Origin: Rikenellaceae bacterium
GTDB lineage: Bacteria > Bacteroidota > Bacteroidia > Bacteroidales > UBA932
Direction: 5' to 3'
NCBI GenBank assembly: GCA_900769735.1
Contig: CAAGHY010000178.1
Span: forward strand, 1 to 13,573
DNA length: 13,573 bases
Positions 1 through 7,744 of this stretch are shown piece by piece. Every line of letters begins with the position of its first letter. The stretch's first letter is position 1. Made by a program: the position numbers and the translations under genes. A model generated the notes under the pieces. It was not told where the DNA came from and did not search any database. It worked only from the letters and a program-made list of their open reading frames with translations.

Positions 1-72
1 CTGCCCCTCGACTTGCATGTGTTAAGCCTGCCGCTAGCGTTCATCCTGAGCCAGGATCAAACTCTTCATTGT
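1..72 (-). rRNA. rrs: 16S ribosomal RNA, 5' end only (partial)
   Basis: Read on the minus strand, positions 68-1 give the conserved start of bacterial 16S rRNA, including the universal 27F site GAGTTTGATCCTGGCTCAG followed by GATGAACGCTAGCGGCAGGC and then the ACACATGCAAGTCGAGGGG block. This wording is typical of Bacteroidota, with the GCGGCAGG variant seen in some Bacteroidales. The gene runs leftward off the window, so only about 72 nt are present. The mature 5' end near position 72 is placed by aligning to E. coli numbering and may be off by a few bases. Confidence 0.97.
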
Positions 73-262
73 ATATATTTCTTTTAAATTGCTTGCTCCT
101 GTAACTCTTTATTCCATTTAAATCTCTCTTCAAAGGAATTTACGCTCTCTTTGTGTTTCCACAAAGGTCATAGTCTCTAAAAAAACTATGCTGCTTGTCT
201 TTCTATTATTTTCAATGAACTTTCTATTGTTTCTCGTTCGAGCTACATTCGTTTCTCAAACG
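73..262 (-). other. 16S rRNA leader (pre-rRNA 5' region)
   Basis: This is the transcribed stretch between the rRNA promoter at 269-300 and the 16S 5' end. It holds no credible gene: an open frame starting at 188 only exists because it runs into the chromate transporter. On the minus strand it contains a 7-bp hairpin with a GAAA tetraloop (CTTTGTG-GAAA-CACAAAG, 149-166) and a 6-bp inverted repeat (CATAGT/ACTATG, 169-174 and 185-190). Such leader hairpins are plausible processing or antitermination elements, but no recognised boxA could be assigned. Confidence 0.6.
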
Positions 263-268
263 GGACTG

Positions 269-300
269 CAAAGATATAGGACCTTTTTTAATATTCCAAA
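269..300 (-). promoter_or_regulatory. rRNA operon promoter, Bacteroidota type
   Basis: On the minus strand TTTG (300-297) is followed after 20 nt by TATCTTTG (276-269), which fits the Bacteroidota -33 TTTG / -7 TAnnTTTG consensus. The sequence downstream, CAGTCCCG, closely matches that after the tRNA-His promoter in this window. Transcription would start near 262 and run into 16S. The promoter lies between the 188 and 392 candidate starts of the chromate transporter and argues for the later start. Confidence 0.75.
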
Positions 301-363
301 TATTTTTGAAACTTTTTTTGTTAAAAAAATTCAACTTTCTGAAAATCAGCGAGAAAAATTTTG

Positions 364-371
364 TATATTTG
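364..371 (+). promoter_or_regulatory. possible -7 element for the chromate transporter pair
   Basis: TATATTTG matches TAnnTTTG exactly and sits about 20 nt before the ATG at 392. No good -33 TTTG is at the right distance; the nearest is TTTC at 336-339 with 24 nt spacing. The assignment rests on one motif in AT-rich DNA. Confidence 0.35.
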
Positions 372-391
372 TAACCGCATTTTTGGAACGT

Positions 392-931
392 ATGAACATT
401 TACCTGAAAATATTTACCTGCTTTGCAAAAATTGGCGCCTTCACTATAGGGGGAGGATATGCAATGATTCCCATTATCCAGAGGGAAGTGGTAGAAAAAA
501 ACAAGTGGATAGAGGAACAGGACTTTCTAGATGTGCTTGCAATTTCACAATCGGCACCAGGAATTTTGGCTGTTAACATATCAATTTTTCTTGGCTACCG
601 TCTGAAAGGGGTAAAAGGGAGCATAGTTGCAACACTTGGCAGTGCCCTTCCTTCCTTTCTTATAATACTTCTTATTGCAATGTTTTTTGCCGGCTATCAG
701 GACAACCCAACCATTATAAAAATTTTCAAGGGGATTAGGCCTGTAGTGGTTGCCCTCATTGCTGCCCCTATGATAAATATGGCAAAGAAGGCGAAACTTA
801 ACATTTATACCGGAGCATTGGCTGTAGTTACTGCCCTCCTTATAATATTCCTTAAAGTATCGCCGTTGTACATACTGCTTGTTGTAGGGGTGATATTTAC
901 ATATATAACTATGGGGAGGAAGAAAAAATGA
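392..931 (+). CDS. chrA: chromate transporter, first half (short-chain CHR family)
   Basis: This 179-aa hydrophobic protein has the CHR (chromate ion transporter) signatures: GAFTIGGGYAMIPIIQREVV near residues 15-34, SQSAPGILAVN about 30 residues later, then LPSFLI and KGIRPVVVALI. Family members are chromate efflux carriers or related anion carriers; the true substrate cannot be read from sequence. Its length is about half of the classical ~400-aa ChrA, so it is a single-domain half-transporter that should pair with the next gene. I chose ATG 392 over an upstream in-frame ATG at 188, because 188 lies downstream of the divergent rRNA promoter inside the rRNA leader and adds 68 residues with no family match. 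No clear Shine-Dalgarno precedes 392. Confidence 0.88.
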   Translation: MNIYLKIFTCFAKIGAFTIGGGYAMIPIIQREVVEKNKWIEEQDFLDVLAISQSAPGILAVNISIFLGYRLKGVKGSIVATLGSALPSFLIILLIAMFFAGYQDNPTIIKIFKGIRPVVVALIAAPMINMAKKAKLNIYTGALAVVTALLIIFLKVSPLYILLVVGVIFTYITMGRKKK

Positions 932-1452
932 TCTATCTGCAACTGTTCTATACATTCTTTATAATTGGCCTCTTCACTTTTGGAGGGGGGTATGCAATGC
1001 TCTCCCTTATACAGAACGAGGTGGTGGTTAACCACGCCTGGGTAACGGCACAACAGTTTACAGATATGGTGGCAATATCCCAAATGACTCCAGGTCCTAT
1101 TGGCATCAACAGTGCTACATACGTGGGATATGCTGTAACGGGCAACATTTTTGGTTCCATAGTGGCAACCTGTGCCGTAACATTGCCATCCTTCATAATA
1201 ATTCTGTTCATCTGCCGCATTTATACCAAATTCAAGGAGAGCAACATTTTTGCTTCACTTATGAAAACTTTGAGGCCTGTTGTGATTGGTATGATTGGAG
1301 CGGCAGCCGGAATACTTGTAACCAAAGACAACTTTATTGACTGGACCAGCTGGGTTCTTTGCATTGGGGCATTCATTGCCAGCCAATGGCTAAAAATGAA
1401 CCCCATCCTGGTAATAATACTGGGTGGGGTTATAGGTTACATTATATATTAG
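928..1452 (+). CDS. chrA: chromate transporter, second half (short-chain CHR family)
   Basis: This 174-aa membrane protein is a paralogue of the preceding one: GLFTFGGGYAMLSLIQNEVV near residue 14, SQMTPGPIGIN, LPSFIIILF and LRPVVIGMIGAAAG. It starts with an ATGA overlap (928-931) on the stop of the first half, and GGGGAGGA at 913-920 is one of the few clear Shine-Dalgarno sites in the window, so the two are translationally coupled. The pair presumably forms a heteromeric transporter equivalent to one two-domain ChrA. The stop lies 6 bp from the stop of the convergent metF, leaving no room for a separate terminator. Substrate assignment to chromate is by family only. Confidence 0.88.
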   Translation: MIYLQLFYTFFIIGLFTFGGGYAMLSLIQNEVVVNHAWVTAQQFTDMVAISQMTPGPIGINSATYVGYAVTGNIFGSIVATCAVTLPSFIIILFICRIYTKFKESNIFASLMKTLRPVVIGMIGAAAGILVTKDNFIDWTSWVLCIGAFIASQWLKMNPILVIILGGVIGYIIY

Positions 1453-1458
1453 CAATGT

Positions 1459-2412
1459 TTAGAAGGCCTTGCGGATAATTTCCCTGATATTGTCCGCCTT
1501 GCCCATTGTATAGAAATGTACGGCACGGGCACCGTTCTCAAGAAGCTCCTTGCACTGCAAAGTGGCCCACTCTATACCCAACTTGTATATTGCCTCATTA
1601 TTCCTGCATTTGACCAGCTCCTTCATAAGCTCCTGAGGGATATCTATTGAGAAAGCCTGCGGAAGCAGCTCAATATGCTTCTGAGTGGAAATAGGTTTGA
1701 TTCCAGGAATGATTGGAACAGTAATTCCTGCCTCACGGCACTTCTTCACAAATGAGAAGAATTTGGAGTTATCAAAAAACATCTGGGTTACTATATAATC
1801 TGCACCGCACTCCACCTTCCTCTTAAGGTTCTCAATGTCCATATCAAGATTGGCTGCCTCACAATGTTTCTCGGGATAACCGGCTACACCCACACAGAAG
1901 TTTGTAGGTACGGCATCCTTAAGGGCATCATCAAGATACTGGCCTCTGTTCATACGGGCAATCTGTTCAACAAGCTCATTGCTGTGCTTATGCCCTCCGG
2001 GAGTTGGAGTAAAATACTTCTCGCCGGGAACCGCATCCCCTCTCAACGCCATAACATTCTGAATGCCAAGAAAATTCAAATCCAGCAACAAGTTCTCCAC
2101 CTCATTTTTGGTTGCACCGCCACAAATTACGTGAGGCACTACCTCAACATCAAAACGCTTCATTATGGCAGCTGCAATGGCAACTGTACCAGGACGTTTT
2201 GTTACGGTAAGCTGCCGGAATGTACCATCGGGAGAAAGACGGTACTCAATCTCATCCCTATGGGCAGTCATATTTATGAATGGAGGATTGAACTCCATCA
2301 AAGGCTCAATGGAACTGTACAACTTGTTTATGTCAGACCCTTTCAAAGGGGGCACAAGTTCAAATGATGTAAAGGGTTTATGGTCACCCTTAAGTATATC
2401 CGCTATTTTCAT
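1459..2412 (-). CDS. metF: methylenetetrahydrofolate reductase
   Basis: MetF reduces 5,10-methylene-THF to 5-methyl-THF with an FAD cofactor, supplying the methyl donor for methionine synthase. The 317-aa protein has the single-domain TIM-barrel family pattern: SFELVPP (catalytic-type Glu18), HVICGGATKNEVENLL near 94-108, ALRGD (122-126, flavin/folate site Asp126), YPEKH (179-183) and TQMFFD (209-214). Length is close to that of bacterial MetF (about 300 aa). The start codon overlaps the metH stop by 4 bp (ATGA, 2409-2412), so the genes are almost certainly cotranscribed and coupled. No riboswitch or separate promoter is visible. Confidence 0.95.
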   Translation of the reverse strand: MKIADILKGDHKPFTSFELVPPLKGSDINKLYSSIEPLMEFNPPFINMTAHRDEIEYRLSPDGTFRQLTVTKRPGTVAIAAAIMKRFDVEVVPHVICGGATKNEVENLLLDLNFLGIQNVMALRGDAVPGEKYFTPTPGGHKHSNELVEQIARMNRGQYLDDALKDAVPTNFCVGVAGYPEKHCEAANLDMDIENLKRKVECGADYIVTQMFFDNSKFFSFVKKCREAGITVPIIPGIKPISTQKHIELLPQAFSIDIPQELMKELVKCRNNEAIYKLGIEWATLQCKELLENGARAVHFYTMGKADNIREIIRKAF

Positions 2413-5400
2413 ACTCCAAAATATTCAGCCTGTGGATGCGCCACAAGCAATCCGCAAATTACCGTTGTTGGATAAACGGCATAACTCTCTGTAAGCTGCA
2501 CTCCAAGACGCTCCTGAGCATCCAAAAGCTCAAACGCCGTCTTTTTAAGGGCGTGCGAAGGACACGCAGGGTATCCGAATGCAGGTCTTATAATATGCTG
2601 CCCCATAGCCACCTGCTCCTGAATCCAGGATGCAAGGGCATCTGTAAGCCTTGCACACAAACTGTGCCTTAGCAGGAACTCGTATGATTTGTGGTCAAAC
2701 TCCTTCTCCCTCAAATCCTCAACCTTAACTGCAAAAACACCTATTACCGAATGGGCAGGATCCCCTCCGGCTGCAGGGAAATAATCTGCAACAGAACGGT
2801 ATCCACTTCCCTCACGTCTCTGGCGCGGCATTGGAAATCTGGAAATCACCTCCCCACCAGGCTTGTCATATATCAGAATCACATCTTCACCATCCTCAAC
2901 CGCCGAAGCAGCCTCATAGAAATTCACCACCGCAGAAGCCTCAAACTCTCCGCCTACCATTGCCTCTCCAAGCAACTCCATTGCCTGCTGGTATATTTTC
3001 TCAGCCTGCTCCCCTTTCTCATCTTCCCGATAGATTATGTCTGCCAACTTCCCTTTGAATCCCCAGAAGTTCAACAGTGCACCCCAATCAATATAATCGT
3101 GCAGATGACTCAACGGAAGATCCCTTATGGTAAGGTTGTCTTCTCCGTATCCCTCTACCTGGATGAAGCTGTCGGGAAGAAACTTCTCCGCCATCTCCCT
3201 TGCCTGGTCATTAGTGTAATATTTTATGTTGCGGCTGTTGTAGGCCTCCCTGATCTTGGACTGCTCCTGCTGCAATGCTGCAATGAACTCCTCCCTTGCT
3301 CCAGAAAGGATTCTCTTGCAGATTCCTGCCGTTCTGGAGGCATCACCTCCGTGGATTACCGGTCCGTCATACAATGGGGCAAGTTTTACTGCCGTATGTA
3401 CGGATGAGGTTGTTGCTCCTCCAACAATTACAGGGATAAGGTATCCAAGCTGCTCCATCATACGCCCTTTGTTCTCCTGCAGCATTTTGCACAAAAGTTC
3501 CATCTGCTCCAAAGATGGAGTGATAAGACCGCTCACTCCAATGAGTGAAGCTTTATGTTCAAATGCCGCCTCCATAATTGTGGCATTCTCCACCATAACA
3601 CCCAAATCCACAACATTAAGATTGTTGCAGCTCAAGACAATGGAAGCAATGTTTTTTCCTATATCGTGTACGTCTCCTTTTGCAGTTGCAATTACCACAG
3701 TATCCCTCTGGGAAATGCCCTGCTCTGCATTATGTTCCTGAATATGCGGCTCCAGAATTGCCACCGCCTCTTTCATTACCTTGGCACTTTTAACCACCTG
3801 CGGAAGGAACATCTTGCCCTGGGCAAAAAGCTCTCCCACCTTGTCCATACCCTGCATAAGCGGACCCTCAATGATCTCTACAGGGGAGCTATAACCGGCA
3901 AGCGCCTCCTCCATATCCTGTGCAAGATATTCTGTAATGCCTTTTACCAGAGAATGCTCCAGTTTCTGCTGCAATGAACCGTTGCGCCACTCCACAGCTT
4001 TTGTCTGCGGAGCACCCCCCTGCCCTGCAGCAGCCTCTTTTGCGGCAATCTCCTTGGCCTTGATCTCCTGGGCCAGCTCAATAAGGGCCTCGGTTGCATT
4101 TGCATACCCCTTGGCGTCATCACCCAGCAAAGAAATGTCATTCAGCACCACAGCCTCAACCCTCTTCAGAAGCTGCGGCTGAATATCATCATACACCTGC
4201 AGCATTCCAGGATTCACAATTGCCATATCCAGTCCGGCAGCAATTGCGTGGTACAGGAACACTGAGTGCATAGCCTCCCTCACAGTGTTGTTTCCCCTGA
4301 AAGAGAAGGAAAGGTTTGATACTCCTCCCGATGTCTTGGCTCCTTTCAGGTTCTCCTTAATCCACCTTACCGCCTTTATGAAGTCAACTGCGTAGTTGTC
4401 GTGCTCCTCAATTCCGGTACCTATAGCCAAAATGTTCACATCAAAAATTATCTCGTTGGGCTTGAATCCAACCTTCTCTGTAAGAAGAGTGAATGCCCTG
4501 CCGCAAATCTCAATTTTCCTTTCAAACGTTACAGCCTGCCCCTGCTCATCAAAAGCCATAACTATAACGGTTGCTCCAAGGGCCTTGATTTGGGATGCCT
4601 TGCGGAGAAACTCCTCCTCACCCTCTTTAAGGCTGATTGAATTCACTATTCCCCTGCCGCTGCAGTTGTGCAATCCGGCAAGGATTGTCTCCCAATTGGA
4701 AGAATCTATCATAAACGGAACTTTTGCAATATCCGGATCATTGGAAATATACCTCAAGAATGTCTCCATCTCCTCCGCTCCGTTGAGCATTGCATCATCC
4801 ATATTTATATCTATGATGGTTGCCCCCTCCTCTATCTGCTTGCGGGCAATGTCTGCAGCCTGGGCATAATCCTTCTCCCTGATGAGCCTTGCAAATTTTG
4901 CACTTCCCGCCACATTGGTCCTCTCTCCCACATTCACAAAGTTGCACTCCTGTCTGTTTACCCTAAGCCCCTCAAGACCACTCAGATACATATTGCTGAT
5001 ATTAGAAGGACTATCGGGAAGAACATTTCTTGGCTCCACATCTTTAAGGGCCTGTGCTATTGCTGCAATGTGCTCTGGAGTTGTGCCACAGCATCCTCCT
5101 GCTATGTTCAGCCACCCTTTCTGTGCAAGTTCCTTCACGTGTTTTGCAGTATACTCAGGGGTTTCATCATACTGTCCCATCTCATTTGGCAGACCCGCAT
5201 TAGGGTAAATGCTCACGGCGCAAGGGAGCCCCTGCAGCTGCTCAATGAAAGGTGCAAGATCTTTTGCTCCAAATGAACAGTTAAGGCCGAAACTCATTAA
5301 TGGATAGTGCTGCAATGCAGTATAAAGGGCATCCAATGTATGACCGCTGAGCAGTCTGCCGCTCCGGTCATTTACAGTTGCAGAGACCATTACAAGGAAA

Positions 5401-5972
5401 TCCTTGCCTGCCACCTCTTCAATTGCATACAGGGCCGCCTTTGCATTAAGGGCGTCATATACGGTTTCAACCAGAAGCAGATCCACGCCCCCCTCAATAA
5501 GGGCTGCCACCTGCTCTTTGTAGGCCTGGGCCATCTGGGCAAATGAAACATCACGGCGCTGCGGCTCATTCACATCCGGCGAAAGTGAAAGTGATTTTAC
5601 TGTAGGGCCAATACTTCCGGCCACCAGCACCCTGCGCCCTGCGGCATCCGCCACTTTGCGGGCAATCTGTGCCCCTTTGAGGTTGATCTCCCTAACCTTT
5701 CCCTCCATACCGTAATCTTTCTGGGAAATTGCATTTCCACTGAAGGTATTGGTTTCAATGATATCTGCCCCAGCCTCTATGTACGCCTTATGGATTGATG
5801 CTACCACATCCTCCCTGGTAAGGTTAAGGATATCATTGTTACCCTTTCCCCCCAAGAAATCATCGGGAAGAAGGTTATACCTCTGTATACAAGTACCCAT
5901 AGCGCCGTCCAGAATGAGGATTCTGCGGCTCATCATCTCCATTATATCACATTTTGCAACCTCTCTTGCCAT
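2409..5972 (-). CDS. metH: cobalamin-dependent methionine synthase
   Basis: MetH transfers the methyl group of 5-methyl-THF to homocysteine through methylcobalamin. All four modules are present in 1187 aa, near full length (E. coli ~1227). Residues ~10-310 form the homocysteine domain with zinc ligands Cys232 (NCSFG) and Cys294/Cys295 (GGCCGTT). Residues ~345-610 form the pterin domain, starting FVNVGERTNVAGS. Residues ~660-900 hold the cap and B12 domain, with KGDVHDIGKN (cobalt-ligand His769), SGLITPS and GGATTS. Residues ~920-1187 form the AdoMet reactivation domain with RPAFGYPACP (1129-1138). An Ala/Lys-rich linker joins the pterin and cap modules. Presence of the reactivation domain means the enzyme should repair oxidised cobalamin. 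The start gives the expected N-terminus LDGAMGT; no strong Shine-Dalgarno is seen. Confidence 0.98.
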   Translation of the reverse strand: MAREVAKCDIMEMMSRRILILDGAMGTCIQRYNLLPDDFLGGKGNNDILNLTREDVVASIHKAYIEAGADIIETNTFSGNAISQKDYGMEGKVREINLKGAQIARKVADAAGRRVLVAGSIGPTVKSLSLSPDVNEPQRRDVSFAQMAQAYKEQVAALIEGGVDLLLVETVYDALNAKAALYAIEEVAGKDFLVMVSATVNDRSGRLLSGHTLDALYTALQHYPLMSFGLNCSFGAKDLAPFIEQLQGLPCAVSIYPNAGLPNEMGQYDETPEYTAKHVKELAQKGWLNIAGGCCGTTPEHIAAIAQALKDVEPRNVLPDSPSNISNMYLSGLEGLRVNRQECNFVNVGERTNVAGSAKFARLIREKDYAQAADIARKQIEEGATIIDINMDDAMLNGAEEMETFLRYISNDPDIAKVPFMIDSSNWETILAGLHNCSGRGIVNSISLKEGEEEFLRKASQIKALGATVIVMAFDEQGQAVTFERKIEICGRAFTLLTEKVGFKPNEIIFDVNILAIGTGIEEHDNYAVDFIKAVRWIKENLKGAKTSGGVSNLSFSFRGNNTVREAMHSVFLYHAIAAGLDMAIVNPGMLQVYDDIQPQLLKRVEAVVLNDISLLGDDAKGYANATEALIELAQEIKAKEIAAKEAAAGQGGAPQTKAVEWRNGSLQQKLEHSLVKGITEYLAQDMEEALAGYSSPVEIIEGPLMQGMDKVGELFAQGKMFLPQVVKSAKVMKEAVAILEPHIQEHNAEQGISQRDTVVIATAKGDVHDIGKNIASIVLSCNNLNVVDLGVMVENATIMEAAFEHKASLIGVSGLITPSLEQMELLCKMLQENKGRMMEQLGYLIPVIVGGATTSSVHTAVKLAPLYDGPVIHGGDASRTAGICKRILSGAREEFIAALQQEQSKIREAYNSRNIKYYTNDQAREMAEKFLPDSFIQVEGYGEDNLTIRDLPLSHLHDYIDWGALLNFWGFKGKLADIIYREDEKGEQAEKIYQQAMELLGEAMVGGEFEASAVVNFYEAASAVEDGEDVILIYDKPGGEVISRFPMPRQRREGSGYRSVADYFPAAGGDPAHSVIGVFAVKVEDLREKEFDHKSYEFLLRHSLCARLTDALASWIQEQVAMGQHIIRPAFGYPACPSHALKKTAFELLDAQERLGVQLTESYAVYPTTVICGLLVAHPQAEYFGV

Positions 5973-6001
5973 CTTATTTTCAGTTATTTATAAAACAACT
6001 A

Positions 6002-6022
6002 TGCTGCACCGCCACCGCAGCA
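6002..6022 (-). other. small stem-loop in the metH leader
   Basis: TGCTGC (6002-6007) and GCAGCA (6017-6022) form a 6-bp GC-rich stem with a 9-nt loop, about 30 nt upstream of the metH start codon. On the minus strand it is followed by a weakly T-rich stretch. It could be a weak terminator or attenuator between the CPBP gene and metH, or a chance structure. The 96-bp gap is too short for a cobalamin riboswitch. Confidence 0.35.
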
Positions 6023-6036
6023 CAGCAAAACTGTAA

Positions 6037-6044
6037 CAAAGTTA
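6037..6044 (-). promoter_or_regulatory. possible -7 element for metH-metF
   Basis: On the minus strand TAACTTTG matches TAnnTTTG, placing a transcription start near 6030 and a leader of about 57 nt. No -33 TTTG is found at 17-23 nt. metH-metF may have this internal promoter as well as read-through from the upstream genes. Confidence 0.35.
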
Positions 6045-6068
6045 TAAAAAACTTATGATTAAAAGAAT

Positions 6069-6683
6069 TTATATAGGGAACCACACAAACACCGCCACAT
6101 CCCATAGGGCGTGCGAAAGTATGATTGCAAAAAATCTTTGAGGGAACAGTCTGTAAAGCAAGCCCCAAGCCGCACCGGCCACCAAAGAGGCCATAACAAG
6201 CATAAAATTGCAGGATCCTATATGCACTAGAGCATAAATTGCAGTAGTTACAGCAAAACCCGCATTAGGGCTCCATCTTGCCTGCAAAGTCTTCTGCACA
6301 TACCCTCTCCAGAAAATCTCCTCTGCCGGGCCTATGAGAAACAGCATAAGTGCTGTAAGAAGCCACGGAGACTCACCCTCCTTCATCCCGTAGATAAGAT
6401 CTACCTGAGGACGTGCAAAATTGAACATTATCTGTGACAGCTTGTCCCCAATCCAGAAAATCCCCCACAAACCAACTGCAATTGCAATACCCAAAAGGAT
6501 ATTGGAAAAATCCACCTTCAACCCTTTCCACCAACCTGGATTAAAAATGCTGGAAAGGATGCTTAAAGTACAGGCCGATGCTGTCATCATCCACCAGAAA
6601 TTTATATGGGGAGCAGTTGCAGGGAGAAACATAATGCTCCACAATATGGTTGCCAATATAATTGTAAAAACCAGTTTTTTCAT
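6069..6683 (-). CDS. CPBP family intramembrane metalloprotease (CAAX protease-like)
   Basis: This polytopic membrane protein of 204 aa carries the Abi/CPBP motifs in order: PAEEIFWRGYVQ (the EExxxR site), a His in YALVHIGSCNF, and HALWD (HxxxD) near the C-terminus. Glu and His residues in these motifs bind the metal in family members such as Rce1. Bacterial CPBP proteins have been linked to prenyl-protein processing, bacteriocin self-immunity or regulated proteolysis; the substrate here is unknown. I start it at ATG 6683 (MKKLVFTI), directly before the first membrane helix; an in-frame TTG at 6707 would add 8 residues. It follows the prenyltransferase gene by 27 bp on the same strand, so the two are likely cotranscribed. 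Confidence 0.85.
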   Translation of the reverse strand: MKKLVFTIILATILWSIMFLPATAPHINFWWMMTASACTLSILSSIFNPGWWKGLKVDFSNILLGIAIAVGLWGIFWIGDKLSQIMFNFARPQVDLIYGMKEGESPWLLTALMLFLIGPAEEIFWRGYVQKTLQARWSPNAGFAVTTAIYALVHIGSCNFMLVMASLVAGAAWGLLYRLFPQRFFAIILSHALWDVAVFVWFPI

Positions 6684-6710
6684 ATGCCCACTATTTATTC
6701 CCGACAATTT

Positions 6711-7616
6711 TTACCATAATGCAGCTGTAATGAAGGAAACAAACATCAGCACGCTGAAAGCCAATTGCAACTGGGCTGTCTTTTCATCAACACCTACCAG
6801 AGCCTTCATCCCCTCCTTATTATATCTGAGAGCCTGTCTTGCATTGTCAAAGGCCATTTTTGCAGCGGCAATTACCAAGATACTCCAACCTGGCAAAACA
6901 TCCAGAACTGTACATACAATCACCCATACAAAAGGGACCAGCATCTCCAGACAATACAGCACTGTGGAAACCTTTCCACCCACACACATTGCAAAAGTCT
7001 TTATGCCTGCCCTCCTGTCCTGCTCAATATCCCTGGTGTTGTTTGAATGCAGAATACCCACTGTAATGAGTCCTACCGGCACAGAAAGGACAAGAGCATC
7101 CAAATGTATCTCTCCTGTTGCCACAAATGAGGTTCCAAGCATAGGCACCACAGAATAGGTGAGAAAAATGTCCAGATCTCCCAGTGCACGGTATTTCAGC
7201 CACGGATAAAAGATTGTAAGCAGGGCACCTGCAAGACCAAAATACAAGGTTGTAATTCCTGTAAAGCAGGTTAGGGCCAAGCCTCCTGCCACAGCTATTG
7301 CAAAAAGGGCCAATGAGAGTTTTTTTATCTCCTGTGCCTCAAACTGGCCGCTGACAATTGACAATCCGCCAACAGTATCTTCCCTGTCAACGCCACCCTT
7401 GTAATCCTTATAGTCGCTCCAGGTATTTCCTGCCGCGTGAAACAATACAACATTAAGTATTGTAAGTATACCTATAACCCAATTAACCTCCAGACCACTC
7501 CAGAACATATAGCCCAAAGTTACCAGCACAGGCATTGCAGATGCAGGGAAAGACCAGGGACGGGTAGCTATAACCCAATCCTTTATTGAATGTTTTGTTG
7601 CCATAAATTTTGCCAT
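6711..7616 (-). CDS. UbiA-family prenyltransferase, second MenA-like paralogue
   Basis: This 301-aa multi-spanning membrane enzyme transfers a prenyl chain to an aromatic acceptor. It has both Asp-rich Mg-diphosphate motifs: NTWSDYKDYKGGVD (64-77) and NNTRDIEQDRRAG (192-204). The latter is close to the MenA form, so the acceptor may be DHNA. A second MenA-like gene (8448-9317) lies next door on the other strand, so either they are redundant or this copy has another acceptor or prenyl length. ATG 7616 and ATG 7604 (MAKF-MATKHS) are both possible starts, with no Shine-Dalgarno to decide. The first TM helix begins soon after RPWSFPAS. The promoter region carries a strong inverted repeat, listed separately. 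Confidence 0.85.
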   Translation of the reverse strand: MAKFMATKHSIKDWVIATRPWSFPASAMPVLVTLGYMFWSGLEVNWVIGILTILNVVLFHAAGNTWSDYKDYKGGVDREDTVGGLSIVSGQFEAQEIKKLSLALFAIAVAGGLALTCFTGITTLYFGLAGALLTIFYPWLKYRALGDLDIFLTYSVVPMLGTSFVATGEIHLDALVLSVPVGLITVGILHSNNTRDIEQDRRAGIKTFAMCVGGKVSTVLYCLEMLVPFVWVIVCTVLDVLPGWSILVIAAAKMAFDNARQALRYNKEGMKALVGVDEKTAQLQLAFSVLMFVSFITAALW

Positions 7617-7621
7617 TTAAA

Positions 7622-7657
7622 AAATTGAGATTGCAAATTTATACAGAATCTCAATTT
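7622..7657. repeat. 11-bp perfect inverted repeat around a promoter (operator-like)
   Basis: AAATTGAGATT (7622-7632) and AATCTCAATTT (7647-7657) are exact reverse complements with 14 bp between them. The spacer contains the -7 element of the leftward promoter (7634-7641). This geometry suits an operator bound by a dimeric repressor; it could also be a hairpin in an RNA crossing the region. The 14-bp spacer is far too short for an invertible promoter cassette. Confidence 0.6.
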
Positions 7658-7664
7658 GGCCAAT
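7634..7664 (-). promoter_or_regulatory. promoter for the leftward prenyltransferase gene
   Basis: On the minus strand ATTG (7664-7661) is followed by 19 nt and TAAATTTG (7641-7634), matching the Bacteroidota -33/-7 pattern and spacing. Transcription would start near 7628, leaving a leader of only about a dozen nucleotides before ATG 7616. The whole -7 box lies in the centre of the inverted repeat. Confidence 0.55.
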
Positions 7665-7717
7665 AATTCATTATAGTGGAGTCATTGCGCATTGTAAGAA
7701 ACTATTTGGAAAAAGAT

Positions 7718-7725
7718 TACCTTTG
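7718..7725 (+). promoter_or_regulatory. possible -7 element for the menG-menA unit
   Basis: TACCTTTG fits TAnnTTTG exactly and matches the -7 box of the tRNA-His promoter. ATTG at 7691-7694 lies 23 nt upstream, at the edge of the accepted spacing. The transcription start would be about a dozen nucleotides before ATG 7745. Confidence 0.45.
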
Positions 7726-7744
7726 TTGGATATTTTGAAAAATT

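Noticed and set aside
188..391. In-frame N-terminal extension of the first chromate transporter from ATG 188
   Set aside because: It lies in the rRNA leader, crosses the divergent rRNA promoter, and has no family match; ATG 392 starts the conserved protein.
1453..1458. Shared terminator between the convergent chromate transporter and metF genes
   Set aside because: Only 6 bp separate the stop codons and no hairpin with T-tract was found on either strand.
2691..3407. 238-aa plus-strand open frame inside metH
   Set aside because: It is antisense to a well-conserved metH coding region and has no recognisable domain; similar long antisense frames inside metH were treated the same way.
6421..7158. 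245-aa plus-strand open frame opposite the CPBP and prenyltransferase genes
   Set aside because: It spans two genes on the other strand, which both carry catalytic motifs; no domain of its own.
7622..7657. Invertible (phase-variable) promoter
   Set aside because: The inverted repeats are only 14 bp apart, far less than known Bacteroides invertible promoters, and no recombinase is in the window.
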